Origin: Bryoerythrophyllum caledonicum
Lineage: Eukaryota > Streptophyta > Bryopsida > Pottiales > Pottiaceae
Length of the DNA stretch: 64,000 nucleotides
Assembly (NCBI GenBank): GCA_963971425.1
Contig: OZ020514.1
Location: 40,895,158-40,959,157 of the forward strand
Direction: 5' to 3'
Shown: one piece after another, positions 10,975 through 22,435 of the stretch
Layout of the letters: every line of letters begins with the position of its first letter
Numbering within the stretch: position 1 is the first letter of the stretch
Notes under the pieces: generated by a model
The model's database searches: none
What the model saw: only the letters and a program-made list of their open reading frames with translations
What the model was told of the DNA's origin: nothing
Position numbers and translations under genes: made by a program

Positions 10975-11575
10975 ACCAAGTGATTTACGCGATTATAATA
11001 CGCAAAAATCTTCCTCAGCTTCTCCGGATCCTGCATCCAGACAATGAAACATTGCCAGGTTCAAAAGTGATTCGTTATTATCTCTGGGACGGTGCCGTTT
11101 ATCATCGCCTTTGATGCTGCAACGCTATGCTGGCCGTTGATGATAAAGAAATCGTAGTCGTTGATGTCCTCAACCCTTGTTGGCATAACATCAAGCTTGG
11201 TCATGACGCAAAGAGTCTGCTTCTGCAACTTGTTCGAGAGTCGAGGATATTAGTTGCCCACGTCGACTTGAACTGGACTAAGTGGTTTATGCGATTATAA
11301 TACGCGGAAATCTTCCTCTGCTTCTCCGGATCCTGCGTCTAGACACTAAAACACTGCTAGGTTTGGAAGTGCTTCCTTATTTGCTCCTGGACGTTGCCGT
11401 TTACATTGCCTTTGATGCTGCAACGCTATGCTGGTCGTTGATGATATAAAAGTCACAATTGTTGATGTCCTCAATCTGCGTTGGCATAACATCAAGCTTG
11501 AAAATGATGTAGAGAGTCGGCTTCTGCGACTTGTCGGGCATTTCGATGTAATAATGCATCAACTCCTTCATGCCT
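10975..11575. repeat. tandem duplication, 302-bp period, within the ParB-like exon
   Basis: The block starting near 10980 (GCGATTATAATACGC) recurs near 11283 and both run through TTTGATGCTGCAACGCTATG and GGCATAACATCAAGCTTG. The duplicated part codes for the ING-QHS-AASK motif, so the gene has two copies of it, the 3'-most on the plus strand being more worn. Identity is about 85% by eye. Confidence 0.85.
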
Positions 11576-12634
11576 CAAGGTTTGAATGTACGGATCGTCC
11601 ACTCCGTAGATGCATTAAATGGCCTCATCATGTTGAACTCAAACTTTTTCTTTCTGTCTCCGAAGAAGAATCACCCTTAACACTCCGTCCAGAATTTTTG
11701 GTAAATCTCTTGGACCTTGGTGTAGTCGGTTGTCTTTCCGTACCCAAGCGCATGAGAGAGCTCTGAGAGTGTTGTGGCCATTGAATTGGCCAACTCCTCC
11801 TCTGATATGAGCTTCGTCTTCTTTCTCGAAGAGCTCTCCGACTTCTTGGCAGGTGAGCGCTTCTTGACGGGGGAAGCGAACAGCGCGTTGCGTAGGGTGC
11901 TTCAACTTGTTCTTGCGCCTCGTATTCTAACTGGTACCAACGCTTGACTCAGCTCCTGGCTACCAGTCCCGGCCCCTGACACTATTGAAATCGATAAAGG
12001 GCGCATATCCGCGATTGTCTTTGCCTTCTCTAGAGCGGCAAAAGTATTCATTCTAGATAGAATGACGCGGAGTTTATTGGCTACAACCTTTGCTTTAAGT
12101 GGTTGATCACTACTAGTCTCCCATTTCTTTATTGAGATTTTGTGGTCGATCTGAGCCACTACTTCATCGAATTTAGACGCCCTAAGTGTCTCAACACAAT
12201 CCTCGATAGAGAAAGGAGCCACGACATTGTTCACTACAATAGTAAACATATATGGGTCTACGGACTCAGTGGTTGTCACACATGACAACTTAATGTGATC
12301 GTTATCTTCGTAGACTACATTCGTAATTTTGGTATGGAAGTCTATGTTCTGTGGTTCTAAAACATCGCTAGCAAAGGTCTGACCAAACACCAGATTATCC
12401 GTACAGGAGGCCCACAAAATCGTCCACTTCAGTGTCTTTGTTGGGCCCTTGAGCTTCCAAAAATTCAAGTGGTTGTTGTTGTCTCCATCGTCGTCATTTA
12501 TGATGACGGGCTTTTGCTGGAAGAAATGCTGCAGTTGAGTCACCATCCTGCCCCTCTTATTTCTGCACGCATAAGAAACCGAGAACAAACATTAGATCTC
12601 TCAATTGATAATCCAAAGAAGTTGGAGAGGTTAC

Positions 12635-12660
12635 GCTTTAGTTCGACTCGAGCTAAAGTG
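12635..12660. repeat. single AGCTCGAG-type palindrome
   Basis: GCTTTAGTTCGACTCGAGCT then AAAGTG, just 5' of the first recognised segment of the minus-strand gene. Confidence 0.75.
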
Positions 12661-12940
12661 TACCCTGATTCAAAGTATGTCAGAATAACTTTGCTACACA
12701 AAATTGTCATTTGGAAAACTTCCCTAGACCCTATGACTCAACTCGCGTCTACTTGTCGTGCAACTCCCCAAACCTCGGAAAATCTTACGAATCGATCCGC
12801 TTCAAGATTTTCAAGTGGTTGGAACGGGACTAAAGCTCATGCAAGATTTAGGAAGTTGCACGAGAAGTAGACATGTGTTGAGATACCTGACTGTGATTAC
12901 ACGACGGTTAACATGGTTGTATTCTAGCTGTTGTTTTATC

Positions 12941-12966
12941 TTTAGCTCGACTTGAGCTTAAGTGTG
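12941..12966. repeat. single AGCTCGAG-type palindrome
   Basis: TTTAGCTCGACTTGAGCTTA then AGTGTG. Between the minus-strand gene and the array at 13354-13632. Confidence 0.7.
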
Positions 12967-13353
12967 ACTAAATTCATAGCATCGTAGTACAATTTCTCTA
13001 CGATATATAGTCATCCGAAAAGCATACATTGACTCTATGACGGAGACGAGCATCAGTAAACACAATGCTTATACTTGTAGCTATTCCCATGCAATCTTAT
13101 AAATCGAGCAGCAACTTATTACCCGATCAAAGCACTCACAAACCTTTAATAGTATGGTTCTCAAGTAATTGGATCGGTATGCAAGTTATTACACGATTTT
13201 TGAAATTGCACGAGAAGCAGACACGAGCAGAAATTATTGTGTCATCGGTAAGTCACGAAGAACTTTTTGAGTAGCCATCGGCAAATTTAGCTTTTGAACT
13301 GCTTAAAGCTTTGTAAGTTGTGGTGTTTGGATTTTGATTTTGGTGATTTGTTT

Positions 13354-13632
13354 CACACTTTAGCTCGAGTCAAGCTAGAGTGTATTGGCTTAGAAGAAAT
13401 TTGGAATATTCCTTTCAAGAATTCTGGTTTCAAGTTAGATAATAATGTCATTTTAGCTCGAGTCAAGCTAAAATGCGACCAAAGATGCATTGAACTCATA
13501 CATTTTAGCTCAAGTCGAGCTAAAGTGCGAACAAAGACGCATTGGACCTATACATTTTTGCTCGAGTCAAACTAAAGTACACTGGTCTAGTGCCTCTTTG
13601 GCCGCACTTTAGCTCGACTCAAGCTAAAGTGT
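13354..13632. repeat. array of five AGCTCGAG-type palindromes
   Basis: Palindromes lie at 13354-13383, 13449-13475, 13501-13528, 13553-13580 and 13605-13632; the last four have a spacing of about 52 bp. The centre is AGCTCGAGTCAAGCT or a close variant. Flanking arms match within a copy: CATTTTAG with CTAAAATG in the second, CACTTTAG with CTAAAGTG in the last. The array lies upstream of the minus-strand ParB-like gene, mirroring the position of the 30484-30740 array relative to the gene at 31-34 kb. Confidence 0.9.
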
Positions 13633-14560
13633 GGTGATAGAAATTCTGATTTCGTTACTTTTGGGCATGTTTTTTTCCTTTGAATATTGTTCAAGGCATA
13701 GGGTTTAAGGCTCTATAACGAGAGAATTTTGTTTATCTTTCAGCCATTTCTAATGAACTTCAACCATAGTTTTATGCAACTGGTACGTGACGTCCTGCAA
13801 CAAGAATAACATTCCAAACTATTAGCAACACAACCTACCCATGAACCATATCACAAACTCAGTCAACTAATCAATCATGAAGACAAACAACATTGAATGA
13901 AAGAAAACATACACAACAACAACACAAACACACGTAGCCGAACCCAAACACACACAATTACCAAACAGTAACTCCATACCAAAACACCAAACCAGATCAC
14001 AATTAGTCAACAAACATTGAGCACCGAAACAAAATAAAAAACAACATGCACACAGAATGTGTCGCAACATAAACACAATAATTCAACACACACCTAAACA
14101 CGAAGCAACTCATTGAACATTCTTATCAACACACGCACTCACAAAGCATTCTAATACAAACAGAAACCAAAAGCAATGCAGACAAAGCAAATGCCTGAAG
14201 ACAAAAACACCAAACAGACAAAAATAGCAAACACCAAAGAGCAAACAACAAACAACAAACAACAAACAACAAAAAACAAAGAGTAATTCACCAAACCTGA
14301 AAATACTACCAAACAATTGTCAAAAACATCAATCTGTGCATGTAAGGTGATTTTTTACCACTTCAACAAAACACCCAAGTATACCCACACCTCATAGGAT
14401 TCATTATTGGGATGATCATACGCCTAGTTTTAAGTATTTGAAGCTTAATTGTGTAGTTAAAGCTATCTTCTCGGTTAGTTCTTAAGGTTATCTATCTATA
14501 TTTTAGGAAATTAGGGCTATTAGCATCACTCCTAAGGGATCCACTCACAAAGTATAACCC
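13633..14560. other. CA/AAC-rich low-complexity, no gene
   Basis: The plus strand is rich in ACAACA/AACAC words, with a near-perfect AACAAAC run at about 14236-14275. Minus-strand open frames here are Phe/Val/Leu/Cys-rich products of that composition and are not credible genes. Confidence 0.6.
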
Positions 14561-15700
14561 CAAAAGATCTCTCGTGCCTTAAAAAGGAACATTAGTCCTT
14601 TTAAGATTGTGCTTGTGCCACTAACTTTATTACATATGCCACGCTGGACTAATGGAAGATTCCATTAAATCTCATTGCATTGGTTCCTTAATAACACCCT
14701 TTAAGAATTCAAAGTCTTACCTCATTCAATTCGATCAACTTCTCACGTCCGTCCATTGGATCCACGTGATCACGTACTTAATAAAAGGGTTAGTCTCAAA
14801 CAATCACACAAACAAGTTAACTTAAGTCTTAAGGAGTTCGCCTCTTAAGTCCTCACTTAAATTCACTCATCCATGTTTAACTCTTTAAGATGAACGGTAT
14901 TCTACACTTACACTTATCCTCCATAAGCCGTAACACTTAGTCTTTAAGATATATGACTGTTACTTAAGTCTTCATTCATGGTCAACTCCATGTTCTTAAG
15001 GACACAACCTCTGGTCTTAAGGTTCTTAAGCACTCACACTCTTACTTAGGACTGATCCTTTAAGAACCCGCACTATTTCGACCAAATTAGCCTTACCGTG
15101 TTTTTAAGTCTCCGACTTAAGACTACTAATGCAGGGAGTGCATCTTATTGAATGCAAATGATGTTCCATACTCTCGATCATATACACCTTTAAGTCCTGG
15201 TCTTTAAACTTAAGGGTCTCCTAGTACTTAAGGTCTTAATCTTCATAAACTTATATTATCCAATCTTGGATTTAATATTCTTAAGTTTCTATGCTCTTGC
15301 TTAAGTCTTCCTTAAGGATTTGTACCTTATTTACTCTTTTATGATAGATTCTTTAAATACTCACAAATCAGCCTATCTTAAAGAATCCCTTCTATTAAGG
15401 CTAGACTTAATGCTAATTATATGTATGCATATGACACTCTTTGCTATGCATCAAGGTATACCACTCTTGATGTTAATTGCATAAATTGTATTAACGTGAA
15501 TAAGAACTCCACTCTTATTCTTAAGATTCTCAAGTTATGCTCACTCACACTTGAGATCCTATTAAGTACTTATGCACAACCCTCTTATGCATTAAGTCAC
15601 TTAATTTTGTATTAACTCAATTAAGCCCCACACTTATTATTCATACTCCAACGCACATAAGATTACACACACGACCTTAATAGTTAGGATATTTCCCTAA
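14560..15700. repeat. block saturated with TTAAG/CTTAAG
   Basis: The words CTTAAG, TTTAAG and ACTTAAG occur several times per 100 bp through most of this block (for example three in 14820-14850), at no fixed period. There is no credible coding frame. It looks like the non-coding body of a retroelement or other repeat family with a self-complementary word. Confidence 0.6.
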
Positions 15701-15882
15701 TTTATTCTATGAAGATTAATTAAGTAATGCATTTATGCATAGGAATTTTATCCACAATTAGTACCTATGCATACAATTGCATTCACAAAATCCAATTTCA
15801 AATTTATTCAATGAAGATCACATATTATTGCAATTATACATATGACTCAAGTCACACACAAGACTTTACATATGCAAATTCA

Positions 15883-15883
<1 letters not shown>

Positions 15884-15922
<39 letters not shown>
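15884..15922. repeat. TA microsatellite
   Basis: About 16 to 19 uninterrupted TA units following CAATATAA. Confidence 0.95.
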
Positions 15923-15927
<5 letters not shown>

Positions 15928-16611
15928 CAATACTCTTACAACATTAAGAGTCATCAACTAGCTTTTTCACCTAAAGCTAGGGCCCACTCTAATCTTCCTC
16001 CAAGGAATTGCTATGGTAATGGCCAAGAATGCTAAACATTCAAGCTAGTCATTCTTCTCTACATCCAAGAGGTACACCTTTTGGCAAGAGGTTTTCCCTA
16101 TCATTAACCATTAAGATTAATTCCACTAAATCCTCACATTTCTTCATATCTATTTATGAAAAGGTACATCCTTCCCAAAGGGTGCAAGCTCAACCCTTTT
16201 CCCATTATTTCCTAATTCTTGGATATGAACACATATTTTTAATTAATTAATTACTTAGTGTAAACTTAATCATTAATTATTTAATTCTCCATATATCTAC
16301 AACCGTTTTTAGACTTAATTTTTGAAAAAAAATATTTTTGTCATTTTGGCTCTACAGTGCATATACCTTTGATTGTCAAAAATCTTGCACTCCTTGCTCC
16401 TGGTTGGAAGTTCACGTCGGTCCTCCGCGCATAGCCGTTTGTATCTCTAGGTGCTCAAAACCTCACACAATACTAACCCTCACTTTCTTCAAACCCTATC
16501 TGCACGAAATCAAAGCGTTGCAGATAACCTGCGCAACAAACCATAAACAAAAGCGCTACAACTTTCACAAACTCAGCAAACACTATAGCAAACTACACGA
16601 ACACGAGTGCA

Positions 16612-16727
16612 ACACGAAGACGAAGACGAAGACGAAGACAAAGACGATGACGAAGACAAAGACAAAGACAAAGACGAAGACGAAGTCGAAGACGAAGACG
16701 AACATGAACACGAAGACAAAGACAAAG

Positions 16728-16762
<35 letters not shown>
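16612..16762. repeat. hexamer microsatellite (GAAGAC/GAACAC)
   Basis: ACGAAG, ACAAAG and ACGAAC units run without gaps for about 150 bp. They create long Lys-Thr (plus) and Arg-Leu (minus) repeats in translation, which are artefacts of the repeat and not genes. Confidence 0.95.
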
Positions 16763-17096
16763 TCATTGCACTTCTAAGATGGGATGTCTCAAATCGGGTG
16801 CAAATTTGGCGCACCGAAGTCCGCTTCCTTCGACATCTTCGTTCTGAATTGTATTCGAGCTTGAAAGTTAAATTCTTAAAAGGTTTTGAAAAAAGCTTTT
16901 TGAGTTCGACAAAATACAAAGTTTTTGAAAAAACTTTGTTATATATGACGAAATCTCTCTCCCCAAATAAATCACTTTTCAACTCCCAAATTTTAGGAGC
17001 TAATGGATGGATTTCGCCAGCCAAAGCCACTCCGCATCCACTCAAGATATATGAGAGGGAGAAGAAAAGTGAGGAAAAAGGGGGAGCGAACAACCT

Positions 17097-17290
17097 TTAA
17101 CAGGCGCCGATTGGCCTCCTGGCCGTCTGCCCAATTGAACGGCCAAGATCAATCGGCCGTCCAATCAAAGGGCCGAGAGGCTCGCGGCCCCCCGATCGAA
17201 CGGCCGCGTGCCGTCCGCCACATCGGACAGCCGCCTGCCCTATAATCTCATGATGGGACGGCCGTGAAGCCTTCCACCCTAATCCGACGG
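17097..17290. repeat. GC-rich block with repeated CGGCCG
   Basis: GGCCG/CGGCC words recur about every 15-25 bp (for example TCGGCCGTCC, AACGGCCGCG, ACGGCCGTGA). It lies directly before the Ty1/copia scrap and may be an LTR or untranslated part of a retroelement. No gene. Confidence 0.5.
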
Positions 17291-17439
17291 CCACGATTTA
17301 TCCACTTTAATTTACTGTAAAAATTTGTACACCCTCATTTTTACTATATGTCCGCAATAAAAGTTTATTACCGCCAAACGTTCTGTCGGACCGGGCGTCT
17401 GGACGTTGCCATCCGCCATACTTTTTCTTAGACAATTGG

Positions 17440-17710
17440 ACCTTTTAAATCGTCGGATTGGTAACTGTGAGATGGAGGAGTGCAAGCCCATTGGTACCCC
17501 TCTTGATGTGAATGTCAAGTTGTTGAAGCTTTCGGAGGAAGAGTTTCAAGCCAATGAAGGTGAGATGGAAAGCGTGGTATTTAGTGTAAAAAAATACAAG
17601 AGTGGAGTTGGATCCTTGATGTATGCCATGGTAGGCACACGGCCTGACCTTGCTTTTGCAATGAGCATGGTGAGTCAATTCATGTCTAGGGCTGATCCGA
17701 CACATTGGAG
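17440..17710 (+). mobile_element. Ty1/copia reverse-transcriptase/RNase H fragment
   Basis: The plus frame reads MEECKPIGTPLDVNVKL and later YKSGVGSLMYAMVGTRPDLA, then MSMVSQFMSRADPTHW. This is the conserved end of Ty1/copia reverse transcriptase leading into RNase H. Only this part of the polyprotein is present, embedded in unrelated sequence, so it is an old truncated fossil. Confidence 0.9.
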
Positions 17711-18235
17711 TGCAAGCTCAACTTACAGCTTAAAGCTTGCAACCCAAGCTCGACTTAATACAAAGACAAAGACGAAGTAGCTTAAGCTCAAGCTTGACTA
17801 AACTTGAAGACAAAGATGCTCTCATGACGCTATAGACACTTCAAGTATGTTGAAAACAAACACAACGCTACCTGTTCTTGGACAAATACAAGGCTTTCAA
17901 ACTCTAACTATATATGAAATGAAATGGTAATGCTTTAATACTAAAAGCAGAGCAACCTCTTCCTGAGGTAAAGAAAGCAAGAAATAACTGAAGAACTCGT
18001 TCAATCATTGATAGGGTTAGAATCACAATCATTTCCGAGGAGCTGGAGAAACATACAAGTGCCACTTGTGATGTAATTATATCGAAGAGAGAAAACGACA
18101 ACAACAAAGATAGGGTAAATCATATTTGAAAAATTGTTCTTGAATAATAAGAATGTCCATTGCTCATGAAGATCACAAGATATTTCAGAACTAATCATGA
18201 ATATAGGACAATTTGTAAAAGTTACAATCATTAAC

Positions 18236-18465
18236 CTATTAGACTAGGTTTAAGATTTAGGCTTTTGGATACGAGATTACAGGTTTAGGCTTCCACATTT
18301 ATGGTTCTAAGTATAGGATTTTAGGTTTTAGGTTTTAGCTTTAGGATTTGGGATTCAGGGTTCTAGAATTAGGGTCCTAGGTTCAAGGTTTTAGCTTCAG
18401 GGTTTAGGATTCAAAGTTCTAGGTTTAGGGTTTTATAATTAAGGTTTTATATTTAGGCCTTGGTA
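18236..18465 (+). repeat. degenerate plant telomere-like repeats
   Basis: Repeated GGTTTAGG, AGGGTTTAG, TTTTAGGTTTTAG and TTTAGGGTTTTA units, that is, decayed TTTAGGG. Such interstitial tracts are common in plants. It lies about 1.5 kb beyond the 3' side of the Penelope-like RT remnant at 19973-20660. Confidence 0.75.
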
Positions 18466-19960
18466 TATAACATCCTGATAGAGGACATTTTCTACTCATC
18501 CACAATACAACATCCATAAACTTTGAGGACTTCAATTTTCACGTCTCTGCACAAAAAATCACAAAGTGTAAACAATCCGAATGTTTTAGAAGCAAGAAAA
18601 GGTGACTGAAATGTAATAACTGAAGTTGCTTCTGACAAAAGTATAAACGTCAAGGTACAAGAAAGCAACTTAGTAAGTAGCCTTATAGTTCAATGTTAGA
18701 AGCTGGAATTGGTGGTATCATCAATAGTTGATGGACCGAGAGTAACAAGTTTTTATAATTTGAAAGCCAAAAACTAAAAACCAAAAAAGGAGAAACTCTA
18801 AAATAGACATTTGCAGTTTGGAGAGGTCTGCAGTGGTCCACGAACCAACTCAAAAAGTGCACATTAGATAGAAAAAATTGGAACTGTGTACGAAGTTTCA
18901 AACATTCATGAGTAATCTTATGCACTTGAAAAAGGAGGGGTGGTACAAAAGATTGAAAAGCTGCAACGGCCTAGACGTCAAGAAAAAAGTTTGAATTGCG
19001 TCTACTTGCTGAATATGCTAGTTAAACAAAAGCAGAAAAATGTGGATGGAGGAGTGTTGAAGCAGAAGTGTTGATATGAAAATGTTGTAAGAGGAAGTGG
19101 CCCTCACATGTGCCCGCTCCAAAAACAAACACAAACCAATGTGACGTTGCAACAGGCTTCGAACGGACCACTTCTGCTTGCTATCGTTGTCACTTGAACA
19201 GAATCATGCAAGATATATAACCTGCATCAACAAACACCATGACATTATATGCAAGTACATTTGTCGTTACATAGGAAAACCAATGAGCTGCTCGGCGGTG
19301 ACATGATCTGTCTATGTGAGTAGCTAGACCTTTGAATTGTAGTAAGTTTGGCGTTCAGTTTGGCGCGCAAACTCACGAACAGTGTCTGAAAGGTGGGACT
19401 ATAGTTACTAGATGTGTGAGGTGCAATAAGTTTTTACAAATCGACTGTAGATAGAATGTGGCAAGTTGGGCGACCTTGGCTCTTTTTATCAGCTCCAATA
19501 AGGTGCCAAGTCTATGGTCATAGGTAGATTTGACGGATCATGGAACTTATCCAGTATTGAACTGCAAGTTGTTCTTCAATGAAGAGGCGGCATGGCAAAT
19601 AGTGTGCGGCAAATTGCAGAATTATTGAGAATCCTGGTAGTTAGGCCAGTGTATCTACTTTTGATTGCGTAGGTGTAAGCTAGTTTGGGTTCATGCATGT
19701 TGCGTAGATTGTAAACATGCATAAGTATTAAATACCTCAACTCTTCACATGCATGTAGTCATTAGTATGTCAAGGGATACACAAGACAATCTTTTATGTA
19801 TATGGTATGGAGGAAGCTTTCAGGCATCCCGCAAACCCGCCTTGGCGTGAGGTTGTTGGAGGAATATAAAAAGTTTCCTTCCAGAAACTAGATTTGACAA
19901 AGTGCAGCTTGGAGCCATGGTAACGTACCTAAGAAGAGAGATTTTTATCAAGGGTGCAAT
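18466..19960. other. no gene recognised
   Basis: AT-rich with no credible open frame. It may include the worn 3' part of the Penelope-like element whose RT lies at 19973-20660 on the minus strand. Confidence 0.45.
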
Positions 19961-19972
19961 CGAAAAACGGAT

Positions 19973-20660
19973 TCAAGGGAATGAACCTTCATTGAGGTAC
20001 TTCGTCACTCTCTGCCTTAGGCGAGGTCGTGAGAAGCCATTGTGCGTGAGGGTTGAAATAAGCCGGTTGATCTTATTTTCAACTACATAAACTGACTTTG
20101 AAAGGTACATGATTGGTACGATTTGTGAGACAATGATGGCGTAGGATTGCCGGATAGGGCGGTTGGAATGGAATTTGATATAGTGCGTATACTTAAACGG
20201 GAGATTGCGTTGTTTATCGTATCTGCAGATATTATAGTTAGGGTCAGAATCCTTATTGATAATATGTAGATCCATACTCATGAAATGTGCATGAGTGTCT
20301 CGAGTTAATTGTAGGGTATCAAACTCGGACACTTCGCATTTGATCTCAAGTATATTGAGTGATAAATCTAAAACAGATTTTCTGGAGATCGTTCTTGTTG
20401 TAGTGAGAAGAATTCTGTGGCAGATCCATGGTCTATCTAAGACAGGCCATTGATATACCAAAAGGCAATATTGAACTTAGTCATGAGGTCATGTCTCTTG
20501 AGTTTGGCCAGCTTTAAGATGAATCGTGATTCATAAGAGAGCAAGAAAAGATTGCACCATAACAGCGAGCAGGCAAAGCCCATGGGAATGTCCATGACTT
20601 GCTGCCAGACGCGGTCCCCTTAGGCTATAAACAGTTGCAATTGAGCCATGAGTGTAAGCT
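19973..20660 (-). mobile_element. Penelope-like element reverse transcriptase remnant
   Basis: The minus strand shows Penelope-type RT landmarks: QVMDIPMGFACSLLWCNLFL then LSYESRFI (the GIPMG..CSP..N motif), the neighbourhood of the YxDD box about 50 residues later, then DLHIINKDS, and DKQRNLPFKYTHYIKFHSNR followed by PIRQSY and a NGFSRPRLRQRV C-terminal thumb stretch. No GIY-YIG nuclease is recognisable downstream. Penelope-like elements are non-LTR retroelements; nuclease-free forms are known to sit at telomeres in several lineages, including plants. The copy is broken and covers only the C-terminal half of the RT. Confidence 0.8.
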
Positions 20661-22435
20661 AATAAACGTTGCTGCTGCAAAAAGCCTGTGGTAATTACGT
20701 GAGCAATCGCATCTTGAAGGTTAATCAGTCCTACTTCATGAAAGGACCAAGATTAAAACATTTCTATAAAGATTCGGTAGTGCTTGTTGAGGGATTCTTT
20801 ATCCACTAGGGGAAGCCCTTAAGCATATTGATATATTAAAAATATTTCTCCTCCATTGATTCAAAAATGCCAAAATGAATTTTTTGAACATATAACCATA
20901 GAATCTTCCTCTAAACTTATACGAGAGGACTCAAGATATCTGAATAATTTGTGAAATTCGATTGTTCAAAGTGAGATTTATTTGAAATTTGTCCTCCAAA
21001 GGAATTTTTGATTCTTTAAGAATTTGTCCTTAAAATTTAGTCAAGAACTATATGTTAAGACACATATATTTTTTAGTACAATACAAAACATTGTTCTGAT
21101 GTTTAGCAAGACTTATTATCTTGATTTGAATGATTCTTCAATCAGCATCTTTTATTTGGAGATTATTTCAATATCTAAACCTTATCATGTTTAGATACAA
21201 CACCATACATGTAGATTACTGTGGCCACAAGTAGGACCTTATAATATTTAAGGTTTGATAGACCTTGAACATTGGGATGTTATATATCAATGCTTGTCAA
21301 ACTATGTCATATGTTAAAATCATAAATCTTTTCAAAAATAAAATAATATGGACCCATTAGAATATATATTTATTTTTATATATTTATATATTTTTCTTAA
21401 TTCCTAAAAGACCAAATCCACCTATCTTTTATTTAAACTCAATAGTAGTCTTCTATATAAATTTATTCTTGTGAACCCAGCCTTAGGATTTATTACTAGG
21501 AGCACAAGTATCTATTATTGGATAAAACACTTTTTCTTTTATTATTAATATTATAATAAATATAATTACAATAATACTAATAATTATTATAGAGAGAGCA
21601 AACGAGTTGTGGTATACAATTCAACTCTTTGTTGTCTCCAATAAGCTAAAGGCAATTCCTACTTAAAATTTGCATATGCGTAAGTTATTTTTATTTACAT
21701 GTTATTTTATATAAATATACATACATATGATATCCTGGTTGCCTAAATATATATAAAGTAAAAGTATTGAAATAAAATCATTAAACTAAAAATATGAAAT
21801 CTTTTAAAAGCTTTTATAATATTTGTGCTCTTAAGAAGGAGATCATTGTCAACATTGTTGGTAAGAAAGATTCATAGATAATAAAACCTTATAGCATTAA
21901 TAAACCATATGTTGTGGCTACTAAACATGAAGTAGAGTGTAGTTGATTTCCTAGAGGACCTTCGTGTGTACCAAAACAAAAACAAAAGTATACCAAAGAA
22001 AATATCACAGTGTTCATAATTGATACCACAAAAATGTTAAAGAACCAACACAAGAATCCACAAAAATCATAATGGAAGATTTTATGGAACTATAAGAGTT
22101 TGGAATGTATTTACATGTATCCAAAGCATAAAACTCAAACCTTGAGCATTTAGGGACCATCAAAAAAGGACTATCTCAAATATCAAAATCCTAACAATTT
22201 CTTTGAATCCTAAGATATTGTGGTGTACCATAAATATTTTGGTTATTTAAACCTAAATATTATGCCACTACATTTTATTAAGCAACTCACTACATGAAAG
22301 ATTACATAGTGTTGACAAACCATGCCTCAACATACATATTTGGAATAAACAAGTCTTTTAGAGTACAAGTATTGTAAAGAAAAAATACGATCCATAGAAG
22401 GCCTAGCCTATTTTTTGTAGCACATCATCACTGAA
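20661..22435. other. AT-rich, no gene recognised
   Basis: Very AT-rich with long TATAT/TTATT tracts near 21350-21750. No credible frame longer than chance. Confidence 0.55.

Larger units (their letters stand above)
9290..12588 (-). pseudogene. multi-exon transposon-like gene with ParB-like motif, decayed
   Basis: Successive minus-strand segments read like one protein. 12588-11902 gives 228 residues, containing an SIKKWETSSDQPLKAKVV segment and ending in a basic patch. 11900-11700 is Lys/Ser-rich, then SMATTLSELSHALGYGKT. Around 11230-11090 comes DVMPTRVEDINDYDFFIING followed by QHSVAASK, reminiscent of the G-x-H-x3-A signature of ParB/sulfiredoxin folds. 10560-10205 and 10210-9989 are charged helical segments, and 9788-9290 includes IIDFWNFLDFSGKARLSL and KAIAEGPSLCHVYNVLQL. 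A strong donor (GAG followed by GTAAGA) lies at 10818. Several in-frame TAGs (for example 10334-10336 and 10532-10534, though the latter could be part of an acceptor) and frame changes show decay. No transposase motif is recognised, and the ParB resemblance is tentative. Confidence 0.45.

Noticed and set aside
13354-13632. CRISPR array
   Set aside because: Regular spacing and partly palindromic repeats superficially fit, but repeats vary, spacers are related, and the sequence is clearly plant nuclear DNA.
13867-14316. Two minus-strand frames resembling hydrophobic membrane proteins
   Set aside because: Composition comes from CA/AAC-rich low-complexity DNA; no start context or domain.
16593-17093. 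Long minus-strand open frame with Arg-Leu repeats
   Set aside because: Its first part lies in the GAAGAC/GAACAC microsatellite; the frame exists only because hexamers cannot contain stops in phase.
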